The notes beneath the pieces are model-generated. The model worked only from the letters and a program-made list of their open reading frames with translations, was not told where the DNA came from and did no database searches. A DNA stretch of 24,915 nt from CAIKKV01 sp044346855 (GTDB lineage: Bacteria > Verrucomicrobiota > Kiritimatiellia > CAIKKV01): contig JBIIYJ010000043.1 of the NCBI GenBank assembly GCA_044346855.1, positions 1 through 24,915 of the forward strand, given 5' to 3'. This document shows, piece by piece, positions 1 to 7,367 of the stretch. Position numbers and translations under genes: made by a program. Position 1 is the stretch's first letter; every line of letters begins with the position of its first letter.

Positions 1-895
1 AAGGCCAGACATAGGTCAGCCTGTCGGTCCCGCCGCGCTTGACCTGGACAAACGGCCAGGGAGCCATCCACTCCCGCACCTCTCCCGCCCGGGTATAGCG
101 GAAGAAGGGCGGGACCGCCATCCAGGTCTGCTGGTTGGTCAGGTTAACCCGGCCGGCAATGGGAAAGAGCATCCAGGAATAACCCTCCGCCTGCGGGGCG
201 GTATAGGCGGCCTGATTCCAGATCGGCCACAGGACGAACCGGCGGCGGATGCCGGGCTGGTGGGATTGCCCGTAAAGCGGGAAAACGCGGAACCGGCCCT
301 CGTCGGGAGCTCGCGTCCAGGAAATGATCGGGAAAAGCACGTTCCAGGTGTTCAGGTCCTTCTGGCGGGTGTAGGAATACAAGGGGAACAGGACGAAATC
401 GATCTGATCCTTTCCTGCGACCTCCTGCAAGCGCCCTCCCAGCGGAAACACGCCGCCGTAGGACTGGCCTTCCGCAGTGCGCCCCATCGCCAGCACGGGA
501 AAAACCAGGAGACTCCACTTGGACAACGGATCGCGAACATCGGAATCCCGCCCCCAGGCGATCAACGCGGAGTTCCAACTCCGCTCGTTCCCCCGGCGGC
601 GCGAGGTGAACAGGGGCCAGAGGACATGGGTGGCTGACTCGTTCAACCCCGGATCGCGCAGGGAGGCGGCTACGGGGCGCAGGGCGCAAAACGTCCGCCC
701 GCTGGCGGCATGCACGCGTTCGACGATGGGGCCCGCGGCGCGGAACCGCTCGGTGTCCGGTTCACCCGTCACCGGCGTGCGCGAAACGAACAGCCCCGCG
801 TCCAGGGGAGGCGGACTGCCCCGCGTCGCAAAGGCTGAAAACGCCCCGCCAAGGAGCGCCAGCCCGACCGCAACCGCTAGTCCCGTCCGCCTCAT
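1..895 (-). CDS. Exported aromatic-proline repeat protein, 3' end outside window
   Basis: An open frame of 298 codons runs from an ATG at 895-893 to the left edge with no stop, so the C-terminus is missing. Residues 1-23 look like a signal peptide: Arg-Arg, then a hydrophobic stretch ending in Ala-Phe-Ala. From about residue 93 the motif aromatic-Pro-hydrophobic-(aromatic) recurs: WPLF 93, FPVL 132, FPLG 150, FPLY 170, FPII 188, FPLY 205, WPIW 223, FPIA 244, PPFF 262, WPFV 280, WP 297. The spacing is mostly 17-21 residues, as expected for repeated beta strands or hairpins. I know no named family for it; an outer-membrane or periplasmic beta-rich protein is an inference. Its ATG overlaps the pyrB stop (ATGA), so it is the tenth gene of the unit and probably translationally coupled. 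It is unrelated in function to its biosynthetic neighbours. Confidence 0.8.
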   Translation of the reverse strand, partial: MRRTGLAVAVGLALLGGAFSAFATRGSPPPLDAGLFVSRTPVTGEPDTERFRAAGPIVERVHAASGRTFCALRPVAASLRDPGLNESATHVLWPLFTSRRRGNERSWNSALIAWGRDSDVRDPLSKWSLLVFPVLAMGRTAEGQSYGGVFPLGGRLQEVAGKDQIDFVLFPLYSYTRQKDLNTWNVLFPIISWTRAPDEGRFRVFPLYGQSHQPGIRRRFVLWPIWNQAAYTAPQAEGYSWMLFPIAGRVNLTNQQTWMAVPPFFRYTRAGEVREWMAPWPFVQVKRGGTDRLTYVWP

Positions 896-1962
896 GACAG
901 GGTGAACCTCCGGATCGCCTCCTCCCGGCCGAATATCTGGGCAATCAGGGCCGCGCGAACCCACATGCCGTTCCGCATCTGCCGCCAGTAGACGGCCCGG
1001 TGGTCGCGATCCACCTCGACCGCGATCTCGCCCCGCCTCGGGAACGGATGCATCAGCACCGCATCGGCCTTCATCAGCGCCAGGTGATCGGTCCGGAAAC
1101 TGTAATTGTCGATATTGACGGCAACCTGCCCGGGCTTGTCCCACTCGCTCTGGATGCGGGTCATATAGATGGCGTCAGCCTCGGGGATGGCTTCCTCGAA
1201 CCGGTCCCCAATCTCGAACGGCACGCCCGCCGCCGTCAGCATCGCCAGGATGTCGGCGCCGATCTGGAGCCCGGTGGGGGCCACGAACCGCAGCCGCACG
1301 TCCCGGTAAGCCGTCAGCAGGCAGGCCAGCGACCGGACGGTCCGCCCGCGCAGAAGGTCGCCCACGAAGACGATCGTCTTGCCGTCGATCCCGCCCCGGG
1401 TCTCGAAGCTCCGCTGAAGCGTGTAGATGTCCAGCAGGGCCTGGGTGGGATGCTGGTCCTTTCCCGATCCGGCGTTGATGATCGGAACGGGACGCTCGGA
1501 CTGGGCGAACACCCACGCCATCCGCTCGGCCAGTCCGCCGTCGATCTCGCGCATGATCAGCATATCATAATAGGAACTGAAGGTCCGGACGGAATCCTCC
1601 TTGGACTCGCCCTTGACCTCGGACGACGTGGCCGTGTCGCGAACCTCGCCCACCGGCATGCCGAGAATCTGGCAGGCGGCCGTGAAGGAAAGGAAGGTCC
1701 GGCTGCTCGGCTGCGTGAAGTAGAGCATCGCCCGCTTGTGCGGCAGCTGCGCGGCCAGGAAGTCCATCCCCTCCTCCGTCTTGGCGATGCGCCGGATCAC
1801 GGTGGCCAGGGATCCCAGGTTGTCCAGCGCGGCGCGATCGAACTGCTGGGCCACGATCACGTTGTACAGCCGGCCGTCGCGGTCGTAGCAGCCGGCCTTG
1901 TCGGCCGGGCTCATCGCGGAAAAAGCGTCCCAGGTCAGGGTTGACAGGTCGCGCGACTTCAT
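892..1962 (-). CDS. pyrB: Aspartate carbamoyltransferase catalytic subunit
   Basis: Condenses carbamoyl phosphate and aspartate to N-carbamoylaspartate, the committed step of pyrimidine synthesis, in the cytosol. The protein is 356 aa, longer than the usual ~310 because of an extra N-terminal ~35 residues. Visible motifs are the carbamoyl-phosphate loop QPSSRTFLSF (86-89 SSRT, where most enzymes have STRT), the mobile-loop lysine in EVKGES (117), HPTQALLDIY (171-180), GDLLRGRTVRSL, YMTRIQ and HPFPRRGEIA (305-314). The aspartate-side motifs separate it from ornithine carbamoyltransferase. I chose the ATG at 1962 because it overlaps the argF stop by four bases and starts just before the family's N-terminal region; a 456-aa upstream extension only runs through argF in another frame. 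No pyrI regulatory subunit or pyrC is adjacent. Two carbamoyl-phosphate-consuming transferases are thus cotranscribed. Confidence 0.93.
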   Translation of the reverse strand: MKSRDLSTLTWDAFSAMSPADKAGCYDRDGRLYNVIVAQQFDRAALDNLGSLATVIRRIAKTEEGMDFLAAQLPHKRAMLYFTQPSSRTFLSFTAACQILGMPVGEVRDTATSSEVKGESKEDSVRTFSSYYDMLIMREIDGGLAERMAWVFAQSERPVPIINAGSGKDQHPTQALLDIYTLQRSFETRGGIDGKTIVFVGDLLRGRTVRSLACLLTAYRDVRLRFVAPTGLQIGADILAMLTAAGVPFEIGDRFEEAIPEADAIYMTRIQSEWDKPGQVAVNIDNYSFRTDHLALMKADAVLMHPFPRRGEIAVEVDRDHRAVYWRQMRNGMWVRAALIAQIFGREEAIRRFTLS

Positions 1963-2960
1963 GCGCCCTCCGACGATGTCAGGGTTGCCACCATGATGGC
2001 CTTGATCGTGTGCATCCGGTTCTCGGCCTGGTCGAAGACGCGGGAGAACGGCCCCTCGAAAACGTCGTCCGACACTTCCAGCGCCCCGGACTTGGCCGTG
2101 ACATCGGTCTTGTCGTCGTGGTACGCGGGCAGGCAGTGCAGGAACAGGAGGTCGCCGGAGGCGACCCGGCCCGTCGCCTCCAGCATGGAAGCGTTCACCT
2201 GGTAGGGTTTCAGCAGCTTCACCCGCTCGGCGAACTTGTCCTCCTCGCCCATCGAGACCCACACGTCGGTGTAGAGGACGTGGGCGCCCCGGACCGCCTT
2301 GGCGGGGTCGTGGATCACCTCCACCGTACCGCCGTCCCGGGCCTGCGCCCGGGCCTTCGCCACGAGGTCCGCCTCCGGAGAGAGTTCCTGCGGGGTGCAG
2401 TTGATGAATTTCATGCCCGTCCGGACACAGCCGAACATGAGGGAGTTGGCCACGTTGTTGCGGCCGTCGCCCACGTAGACGAATGTGAGCCCCTGGAGCC
2501 GGCCAAACCGCTCCTTCACCGTCATCAGGTCGGCAAACACCTGGGTGGGATGCCAGTCGTCGGTCAGGGCGTTCCAGACCGGCACGCCCGAATACCGCGC
2601 AAGCTTTTCAACGGTCTCCTGCTTGAATCCGCGGAAGGCGATGCCGTCGAAAAAGCGGCCCAGCACCCGCGCCGTGTCGGCCACGGTCTCCTTCTTGCCG
2701 AAGTGGATGTCGGTCACGCCCAGGTATTCCGCGCCGGCCCCCTCGTCCGCCGCGGCCACCAGGAAGGCGCACCGGGTGCGGGTCGAGGCCTTTTCGAAAA
2801 TCAGCGCGATATTCTTGCCGTCCAGCAGGCGCCCGCGGATGCCGGCTTTCTTTTTTCTCTTCAGCTGGGCCGCGAGGTCCAGGATGGCGGCGAGTTCGCC
2901 GTCCGACAGATCGTCCAGCGTCAACAGGTTCCGGCCCTTGAGATTCGCAAGCGCGTTCAT
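1959..2960 (-). CDS. argF: Ornithine carbamoyltransferase
   Basis: Makes citrulline from ornithine and carbamoyl phosphate in arginine biosynthesis. At 333 aa it is of normal family length. The carbamoyl-phosphate motif STRTR is at 59-63, HPTQ at 137-140, the ornithine-side DVWVSMGEE loop at 232-240 and the catalytic-cysteine motif HCLPA at 275-279; all key residues are intact. The ATG at 2960 follows a GGAG Shine-Dalgarno, ten bases after the stop of the HAD gene. The stop overlaps the pyrB start. No other arg gene lies in the window. The catabolic arcB role cannot be excluded from sequence alone, but pairing with pyrB and the absence of arcA/arcC favour biosynthesis. Confidence 0.94.
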   Translation of the reverse strand: MNALANLKGRNLLTLDDLSDGELAAILDLAAQLKRKKKAGIRGRLLDGKNIALIFEKASTRTRCAFLVAAADEGAGAEYLGVTDIHFGKKETVADTARVLGRFFDGIAFRGFKQETVEKLARYSGVPVWNALTDDWHPTQVFADLMTVKERFGRLQGLTFVYVGDGRNNVANSLMFGCVRTGMKFINCTPQELSPEADLVAKARAQARDGGTVEVIHDPAKAVRGAHVLYTDVWVSMGEEDKFAERVKLLKPYQVNASMLEATGRVASGDLLFLHCLPAYHDDKTDVTAKSGALEVSDDVFEGPFSRVFDQAENRMHTIKAIMVATLTSSEGA

Positions 2961-2970
2961 GGTCTTCTCC

Positions 2971-3822
2971 TCAGGAGTTGATCCAGGTCGAAATGGCGTC
3001 GAGGGTCATGGGATTCCCGGCCAGGTAGGCCCGGATCGGCTTCTGCGCCTTCTCCCGGTAATAGCCGGCCAACTCCGCCCCCTCGGACCACGGCACCGGC
3101 TGGTCGGGCCATTCCCCGCGCTTCAGCAGGGCCAGCAATTCCCCGTAGCTGGCGTCGCCGCTGACGCGGAAAAAGCGCACCTTCGCCGCATTGGCGTACT
3201 CGCAGTCCTTGCTGGAATCCCCGACGAACAAGACCGTTTTGTACCCTTTTTCGGAAATCCGCTGCAGAAGCTGCCCCTTGTCGGCCCCGCCCGTCCGGTT
3301 CGACCCGCAGATGCCCTTGAACAGCGAGGTGTCGAAGGCATGCTTCGCCAGGTCCCCGTCCAGGATGTCCTGGAGCACCCCCGAGGCGATGTAGAGGTCA
3401 TGGGATTTCGCCAGCTCGGCCAGGGCCGGCTTGACGCTGGGAAAGGGGCGCCAGAAAAGGCGGGCTGCCGTGTCGTTCAGCGCCGAGTAGACCTCGTTGT
3501 AGCGGTTCTTCACGGCCTCGTAGGCGGCCAGGTGGGCGGCGTCCACCTTGAGCTCCGCGGGCTCGGCCACGGAGAACGGAATCCCGTTGACGAGGGCGTT
3601 GACGATGGCCGACAGCTGCTGGAACCGGGGCGACCCCATGTAGTTCATGTAGGCCCGCACCATGAGCGGCAGGAGCCGGTCCAGGTCGGCCGGCTTCAGG
3701 TAATCGGCATACCCGTGCTCGGTGCAGGCGACCGTGGAGGCGTACAGGATGTGGACGCCCTTGTCCCAGCCCCCGCGAATCAGGGTGCCGTCGAAATCGA
3801 ACGCAATGGCCGTGGTGCGCAT
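2971..3822 (-). CDS. HAD-superfamily hydrolase (phosphatase)
   Basis: A 283-aa haloacid-dehalogenase fold protein, probably a cytosolic small-molecule phosphatase. Motif I is DFDGT (9-13) with both aspartates, motif II is the Ser of IASG (147), motif III is Lys182 in ADKGQLL, and motif IV is GDSSKD (201-206). Residues ~20-130 between motifs I and II are helical and would form the cap (C1 type). The substrate is not readable; Gph-like phosphoglycolate phosphatase or beta-phosphoglucomutase relatives are possible. The ATG at 3822 is preferred over an upstream in-frame start because the DFDGT strand follows at once and GGAAAGG sits just upstream. It lies 11 bases after the aldolase gene and 10 before argF. 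Confidence 0.85.
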   Translation of the reverse strand: MRTTAIAFDFDGTLIRGGWDKGVHILYASTVACTEHGYADYLKPADLDRLLPLMVRAYMNYMGSPRFQQLSAIVNALVNGIPFSVAEPAELKVDAAHLAAYEAVKNRYNEVYSALNDTAARLFWRPFPSVKPALAELAKSHDLYIASGVLQDILDGDLAKHAFDTSLFKGICGSNRTGGADKGQLLQRISEKGYKTVLFVGDSSKDCEYANAAKVRFFRVSGDASYGELLALLKRGEWPDQPVPWSEGAELAGYYREKAQKPIRAYLAGNPMTLDAISTWINS

Positions 3823-3833
3823 GGGATCCTTTC

Positions 3834-4760
3834 CTATTCGGGGAGCAGCCAGGCGCGGTCGCTCTTCGCGACGCGGACGATGGCCCGCTCGCACGCGGGC
3901 GTGAGCGGATAACGCAGCAGGTTGTGCCAGGTGCTGAATATGCCAAGCTCGGTCAGCAGGCGCTTTTCACCCGCCAGCCAGCAGGTGATCTTCTTGCCCC
4001 CGTAAACGGCGTACATCAGCTTGTTCATCTTCTCCTGGAGCTGGGTTGCCCGGGCCGAGTCGCCCTTGCGGACCGCCTCCACGATGTGGCGGGCCATGAA
4101 CCCGTTGAACACGCCGCCGCCCAGCAGCACGCCGTCATAGCCGGCCTGGAGATAGGAGACGCAGTCGAACTCGAAGCCGCTCAGGATGCGCAGATCCTTG
4201 CGCTTCCGGCGCGCGGCCACGAACAGGTCGCGCCGCTCGGGATCGCAGCTGCTGTCCTTCAGCATGACGACGTTCTTCTCCTGCATGATCGCCTTGAGCG
4301 CCTTCAGCGGAACCGCCACCGAACTGTGCTTGCCGCGGTCATAGATGCCGACCGGCAGGGGGCACGCCCGGATGGCCTCAACATAGAGGTCGCGCACGTT
4401 CTCGGGCGTCGCGTTCATGAGGAAAAACGGCGGCGCGATGACGGCGGCGTCGGCCCCGTCCTCGCGGGCCGCCTTCATGTTGGCCACGATCCGGCCCGCG
4501 GAATTGTCGGTGACCTGGACGGAGACCGGCAGGCGGCCCCGCGCCGCCGCCACGACCGACCGAACCATCAGGCGGCGCTGGCCGTCCGTCATCCAGGGCC
4601 CCTCGCCGTTCGTCCCCCCCAGGAAAAGCCCCTTCACGCCCAGGCGCAGATGGTGCTCCACCATGCGCTTGACGGACGGAATATCGAGCTCGCCCTCGCG
4701 CGTGAAAGGGGTCGGAGCCGCCGACCAGACATCCCGGACATCGTTGATATCGAACTTCAT
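3834..4760 (-). CDS. DapA/NanA-superfamily class I aldolase
   Basis: A 308-aa TIM-barrel protein of the dihydrodipicolinate synthase/N-acetylneuraminate lyase superfamily. The substrate-carboxylate motif appears as GTNGEG (49-54), followed by PPFF (110-113), the conserved tyrosine in GIYDRG (Tyr140) and the Schiff-base lysine in MLKDSS (Lys168). It should therefore catalyse a pyruvate- or 2-oxoacid-type aldol reaction. True DapA usually carries GTTGE and a Y-N-x-P-x-R-T stretch after the tyrosine; here that stretch is Y-D-R-G-K-H, so I do not call lysine biosynthesis. A sugar-acid or other keto-acid aldolase is as likely. The ATG overlaps the cmk stop and an AAAGGAG site lies within the cmk 3' end. 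Confidence 0.85.
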   Translation of the reverse strand: MKFDINDVRDVWSAAPTPFTREGELDIPSVKRMVEHHLRLGVKGLFLGGTNGEGPWMTDGQRRLMVRSVVAAARGRLPVSVQVTDNSAGRIVANMKAAREDGADAAVIAPPFFLMNATPENVRDLYVEAIRACPLPVGIYDRGKHSSVAVPLKALKAIMQEKNVVMLKDSSCDPERRDLFVAARRKRKDLRILSGFEFDCVSYLQAGYDGVLLGGGVFNGFMARHIVEAVRKGDSARATQLQEKMNKLMYAVYGGKKITCWLAGEKRLLTELGIFSTWHNLLRYPLTPACERAIVRVAKSDRAWLLPE

Positions 4761-5434
4761 TGCCGCTCTCCTTTAAATTGAATGAACCCCAGAACCCGGC
4801 GGACCACCTCGTCAAGGCTCAGGGGCCCCGTGTCGATCACCTGCGCGCCGACCGGAACCGCGAGCGGCGCCTCGCGCCGCCCCTTGTCCTGCGCGTCGCG
4901 CCGGGCCAGCGCGTCGAGCACGCCCGTCAGCCCGCCGCCCGCTCCATCGCCCGCCTGCTCGGCGTGGCGCCGCCTCGCCCGCACCTCGGGCGACGCGTCC
5001 AGGTAAAACTTGAACCGGGCCAGCGGGAAGACGACGGACCCGATGTCGCGGCCGTCCATGACCACGCCCCCGAGCTCCGGAGTCCGCCGCAGCGCGCGGT
5101 TGACCCAGTCGCGCACGGCCGGCTGGGCGGCCACGGCGCTGACGGCGGAGGCGACGGCGGCCGAGCGGATCTCGTCCCCCGCCGCCCGGCCGGCCAGCCG
5201 GAACCGGATCCCTCCCTCGACCGCATCCATCTCCACCGGCAGGTCCCGGATGAGCGCCGCCACCGCGCCCGCATCGTCCGGCTTCAGCCCGGCCTCCAGG
5301 ACGTGCCAGGTGACCGCGCGATAAAGAGACCCCGAATCCACGTGCCGGTACCCGAGCGCCTCGGCCACCCGGCGGGCCACGGTCGATTTGCCCGAAGCCG
5401 ACGGACCGTCAACGGCTATGACCTCGCCCGTCAT
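4757..5434 (-). CDS. cmk: Cytidylate kinase
   Basis: Phosphorylates CMP/dCMP with ATP in pyrimidine nucleotide recycling. The 225-aa protein has a P-loop GPSASGKS at 10-17, the VDSGSLYRAVT segment, MDGRDIGSVVFP (the bacterial Cmk GRDIG motif) and the KFYLDAS strand followed by the R-x-RR lid. The start at 5434 overlaps the hisC stop by four bases and puts Met eight residues before the P-loop; a longer frame upstream runs inside hisC. The hisC-cmk order is the remnant of the common hisC/tyrA/aroA/cmk arrangement; tyrA and aroA are absent here. Confidence 0.93.
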   Translation of the reverse strand: MTGEVIAVDGPSASGKSTVARRVAEALGYRHVDSGSLYRAVTWHVLEAGLKPDDAGAVAALIRDLPVEMDAVEGGIRFRLAGRAAGDEIRSAAVASAVSAVAAQPAVRDWVNRALRRTPELGGVVMDGRDIGSVVFPLARFKFYLDASPEVRARRRHAEQAGDGAGGGLTGVLDALARRDAQDKGRREAPLAVPVGAQVIDTGPLSLDEVVRRVLGFIQFKGERQ

Positions 5435-6561
5435 ACGCCGCCTTTTTTCCCCTTCCGGCCCGTCACCTTGAGCAGCGCCTTCATGCACTGCACGTTTTCC
5501 GCCCGGGTGCCGACCGTGATGCGGACGTAATCGGGCAGACCGTACCCGTCCATGGGCCGGACGATCACCTTCTCAGACTGGAGCGCCTTGAAGATCTCGC
5601 GCCCCTTCCCCGTCTTGACCAGCATGAAATTAGCCACGCTGGGAACCGTCGGCAGCCCGGCCTTCGCGCACTCCTGCTCGAAATAGGCCAGCCCCTGCTC
5701 GATCAGCTTCCGGGTTTTCGCGACGAACGCTTCGTCGTCCAGCGCCGCGATCGCGGCCGCCTGGGCCATGGCGTTGACATTGAACGGCTGCCGGACGCGG
5801 TGAAGCAGGGCGGCGCAGCCCGGCTCGCATATGCCGTAGCCGATCCGCAGGCCCGCCAGCCCGTAGGCCTTGGAGAAGGTGCGCAGAAGGGCGACCCGGC
5901 GCCCCTCCCGCACATACTTGAGCGTGTCCGGCTGCAGGGCCTGGGGCATCAGCTCGATGTAGGCCTCGTCGAAAACGGTCAGCACATGGTCCGGAACCTT
6001 GTCCATGAACCGGTCGATCTCGTCCGGCGCCACGCAGGTGCCGGTGGGATTGTTCGGGTTGGCGATGAAGACCACCCGGGTGTCGGGCGTGATCGCCTTG
6101 AGCATCGCCTTCAGGTCGTGGGTCATGCCCCCGCCCTTCATCGGCACGGCAATGGTCTCGGCCTCCTCCGCCGCCGCCACCAGCCGGTAGACGACGAACG
6201 CCCGGTCCGCCATCACGATGTTGATCCCCTTGCGGAGGAAAACATGGGCGATCAGCTCGATCAGCTCGTTGCTGCCGGTGCCGAGCACCAACGTCGCCGG
6301 CTCCACGCCGAACTTCTCCGCCAGCGCCTGGCGCAGGTAGTACCCGCCGCCGTCCGGATAGCGGTGCATCTGCTCGGCGCAGGCGATCATGGCCTTGACC
6401 GCCTTGGGCGACGGGCCGAGCGCGTTTTCATTCGACGCCAGCTTGGCGATCGACTCGATGTCGTCGAACCCGAGCTCGCGGGCCACCTCTTCGATCGGCT
6501 TGCCGGGCTCGTAGACGGACAGGTTCTGGATCCAGGGATTGGCCTGATACTGTTTCATCAT
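5431..6561 (-). CDS. hisC: Histidinol-phosphate aminotransferase
   Basis: A PLP-dependent fold-type I aminotransferase of 376 aa. LASNENALGPSP (41-52) matches the HisC N-terminus, NPNNPTG is at 168-174, the PLP-ring aspartate lies in FDEAY (Asp198) and the PLP lysine is Lys231 in RTFSKAYGLAGLR. In the pathway it converts imidazole-acetol phosphate to histidinol phosphate; many bacterial homologues also act on aromatic 2-oxoacids, and the adjacent cmk hints at the ancestral aromatic-gene neighbourhood. The start is one of two adjacent ATGs; the first, at 6561, overlaps the scpB stop. All catalytic residues are present. Confidence 0.92.
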   Translation of the reverse strand: MMKQYQANPWIQNLSVYEPGKPIEEVARELGFDDIESIAKLASNENALGPSPKAVKAMIACAEQMHRYPDGGGYYLRQALAEKFGVEPATLVLGTGSNELIELIAHVFLRKGINIVMADRAFVVYRLVAAAEEAETIAVPMKGGGMTHDLKAMLKAITPDTRVVFIANPNNPTGTCVAPDEIDRFMDKVPDHVLTVFDEAYIELMPQALQPDTLKYVREGRRVALLRTFSKAYGLAGLRIGYGICEPGCAALLHRVRQPFNVNAMAQAAAIAALDDEAFVAKTRKLIEQGLAYFEQECAKAGLPTVPSVANFMLVKTGKGREIFKALQSEKVIVRPMDGYGLPDYVRITVGTRAENVQCMKALLKVTGRKGKKGGV

Positions 6562-7358
6562 GACTCCGGGGGTTGACCGGGCTCCGCCGGCTCCGTCCCT
6601 GTTTCCTCCGGCTCCGCCGGCGGTTCGGGTTCGGCGGGCGACGTTTCGTCCGCCTTGTTCTGGGGTAACTCGGGTTCTTCCTCCCCGGCCGTTTCGGCCT
6701 CGGCGGGCGCAGGCTCCTCGGCAACCGGGAGCGAGCGAGAGGCGGCCTCCGCGGCCCGCGCGCGGCGGACCGTGTCCAGGCGGGAAAGCTCGTCCAGCTT
6801 CGGCAGCTCGGTCACGTCCTTGAGACCGAAATGCTCGAGAAAAAGGTTCGTGGTGCCGTACAGCAGGGGGCGGCCGGGCAGCTCGCTCCGGCCCATGATG
6901 CGGACCAACTGCGATTCCATGAGCATCTTGATGATGTGATCCACGCTGACGCCGCGCACGGCCTCGATGTCGGACTTCGTGATCGGCTGCTTGTAGGCGA
7001 TGATGGCCAGCGTCTCAAGCGCCGGCCGGGACAGCCGCTGCCCGCGGCCCAGGTCAAGGAGATGACGCAACCAGGGCCCGCTCGCGGAATCCGTCTGGAA
7101 CAGAAAGCCGTCCGAGCTCTCGGAAAGCGTAAAGCCGCACTGGGCACGGACCACATCGGCCGCTAGCACTTCCAACGCCTCCCGGACATCCTTGTCCTTC
7201 AACGAGGCATACGGGGCGAACAGGCCGCCCAGATTCTCCGCCACTTCCTCTATTGTCTTGCGGATCTCCCGCGCCGTCAGCGGTTTCTTGGCGCCAAACA
7301 CCAATGAACCGATAATCTGCTTCAATGCCGGAATGGCCGCTGTTTCGGAACCGTCCAT
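6558..7358 (-). CDS. scpB: Segregation and condensation protein B
   Basis: A 266-aa ScpB, the winged-helix partner of ScpA in the SMC-ScpAB condensin that organises and segregates the chromosome. Two winged-helix domains span about residues 1-185; the diagnostic segment RPALETLAIIAYKQPITKSD and the following GRPLLYGTT are both present. After residue ~205 comes a Pro/Glu-rich acidic, presumably disordered tail of some 60 residues that ordinary ScpB proteins lack. It lies nine bases after scpA. Its stop is used in a 4-base overlap with hisC. Confidence 0.93.
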   Translation of the reverse strand: MDGSETAAIPALKQIIGSLVFGAKKPLTAREIRKTIEEVAENLGGLFAPYASLKDKDVREALEVLAADVVRAQCGFTLSESSDGFLFQTDSASGPWLRHLLDLGRGQRLSRPALETLAIIAYKQPITKSDIEAVRGVSVDHIIKMLMESQLVRIMGRSELPGRPLLYGTTNLFLEHFGLKDVTELPKLDELSRLDTVRRARAAEAASRSLPVAEEPAPAEAETAGEEEPELPQNKADETSPAEPEPPAEPEETGTEPAEPGQPPES

Positions 7359-7367
7359 AACTTGCCT

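Noticed and set aside
1000..1944. 314-aa plus-strand frame opposite pyrB
   Set aside because: His/Gly/Arg-rich antisense shadow typical of high-GC DNA, with no motif.
892..2262. A 456-aa PyrB with a 100-residue N-terminal extension
   Set aside because: The extension lies inside argF in a different frame and has low-complexity Arg/Gly composition; the ATG at 1962 overlaps the argF stop.
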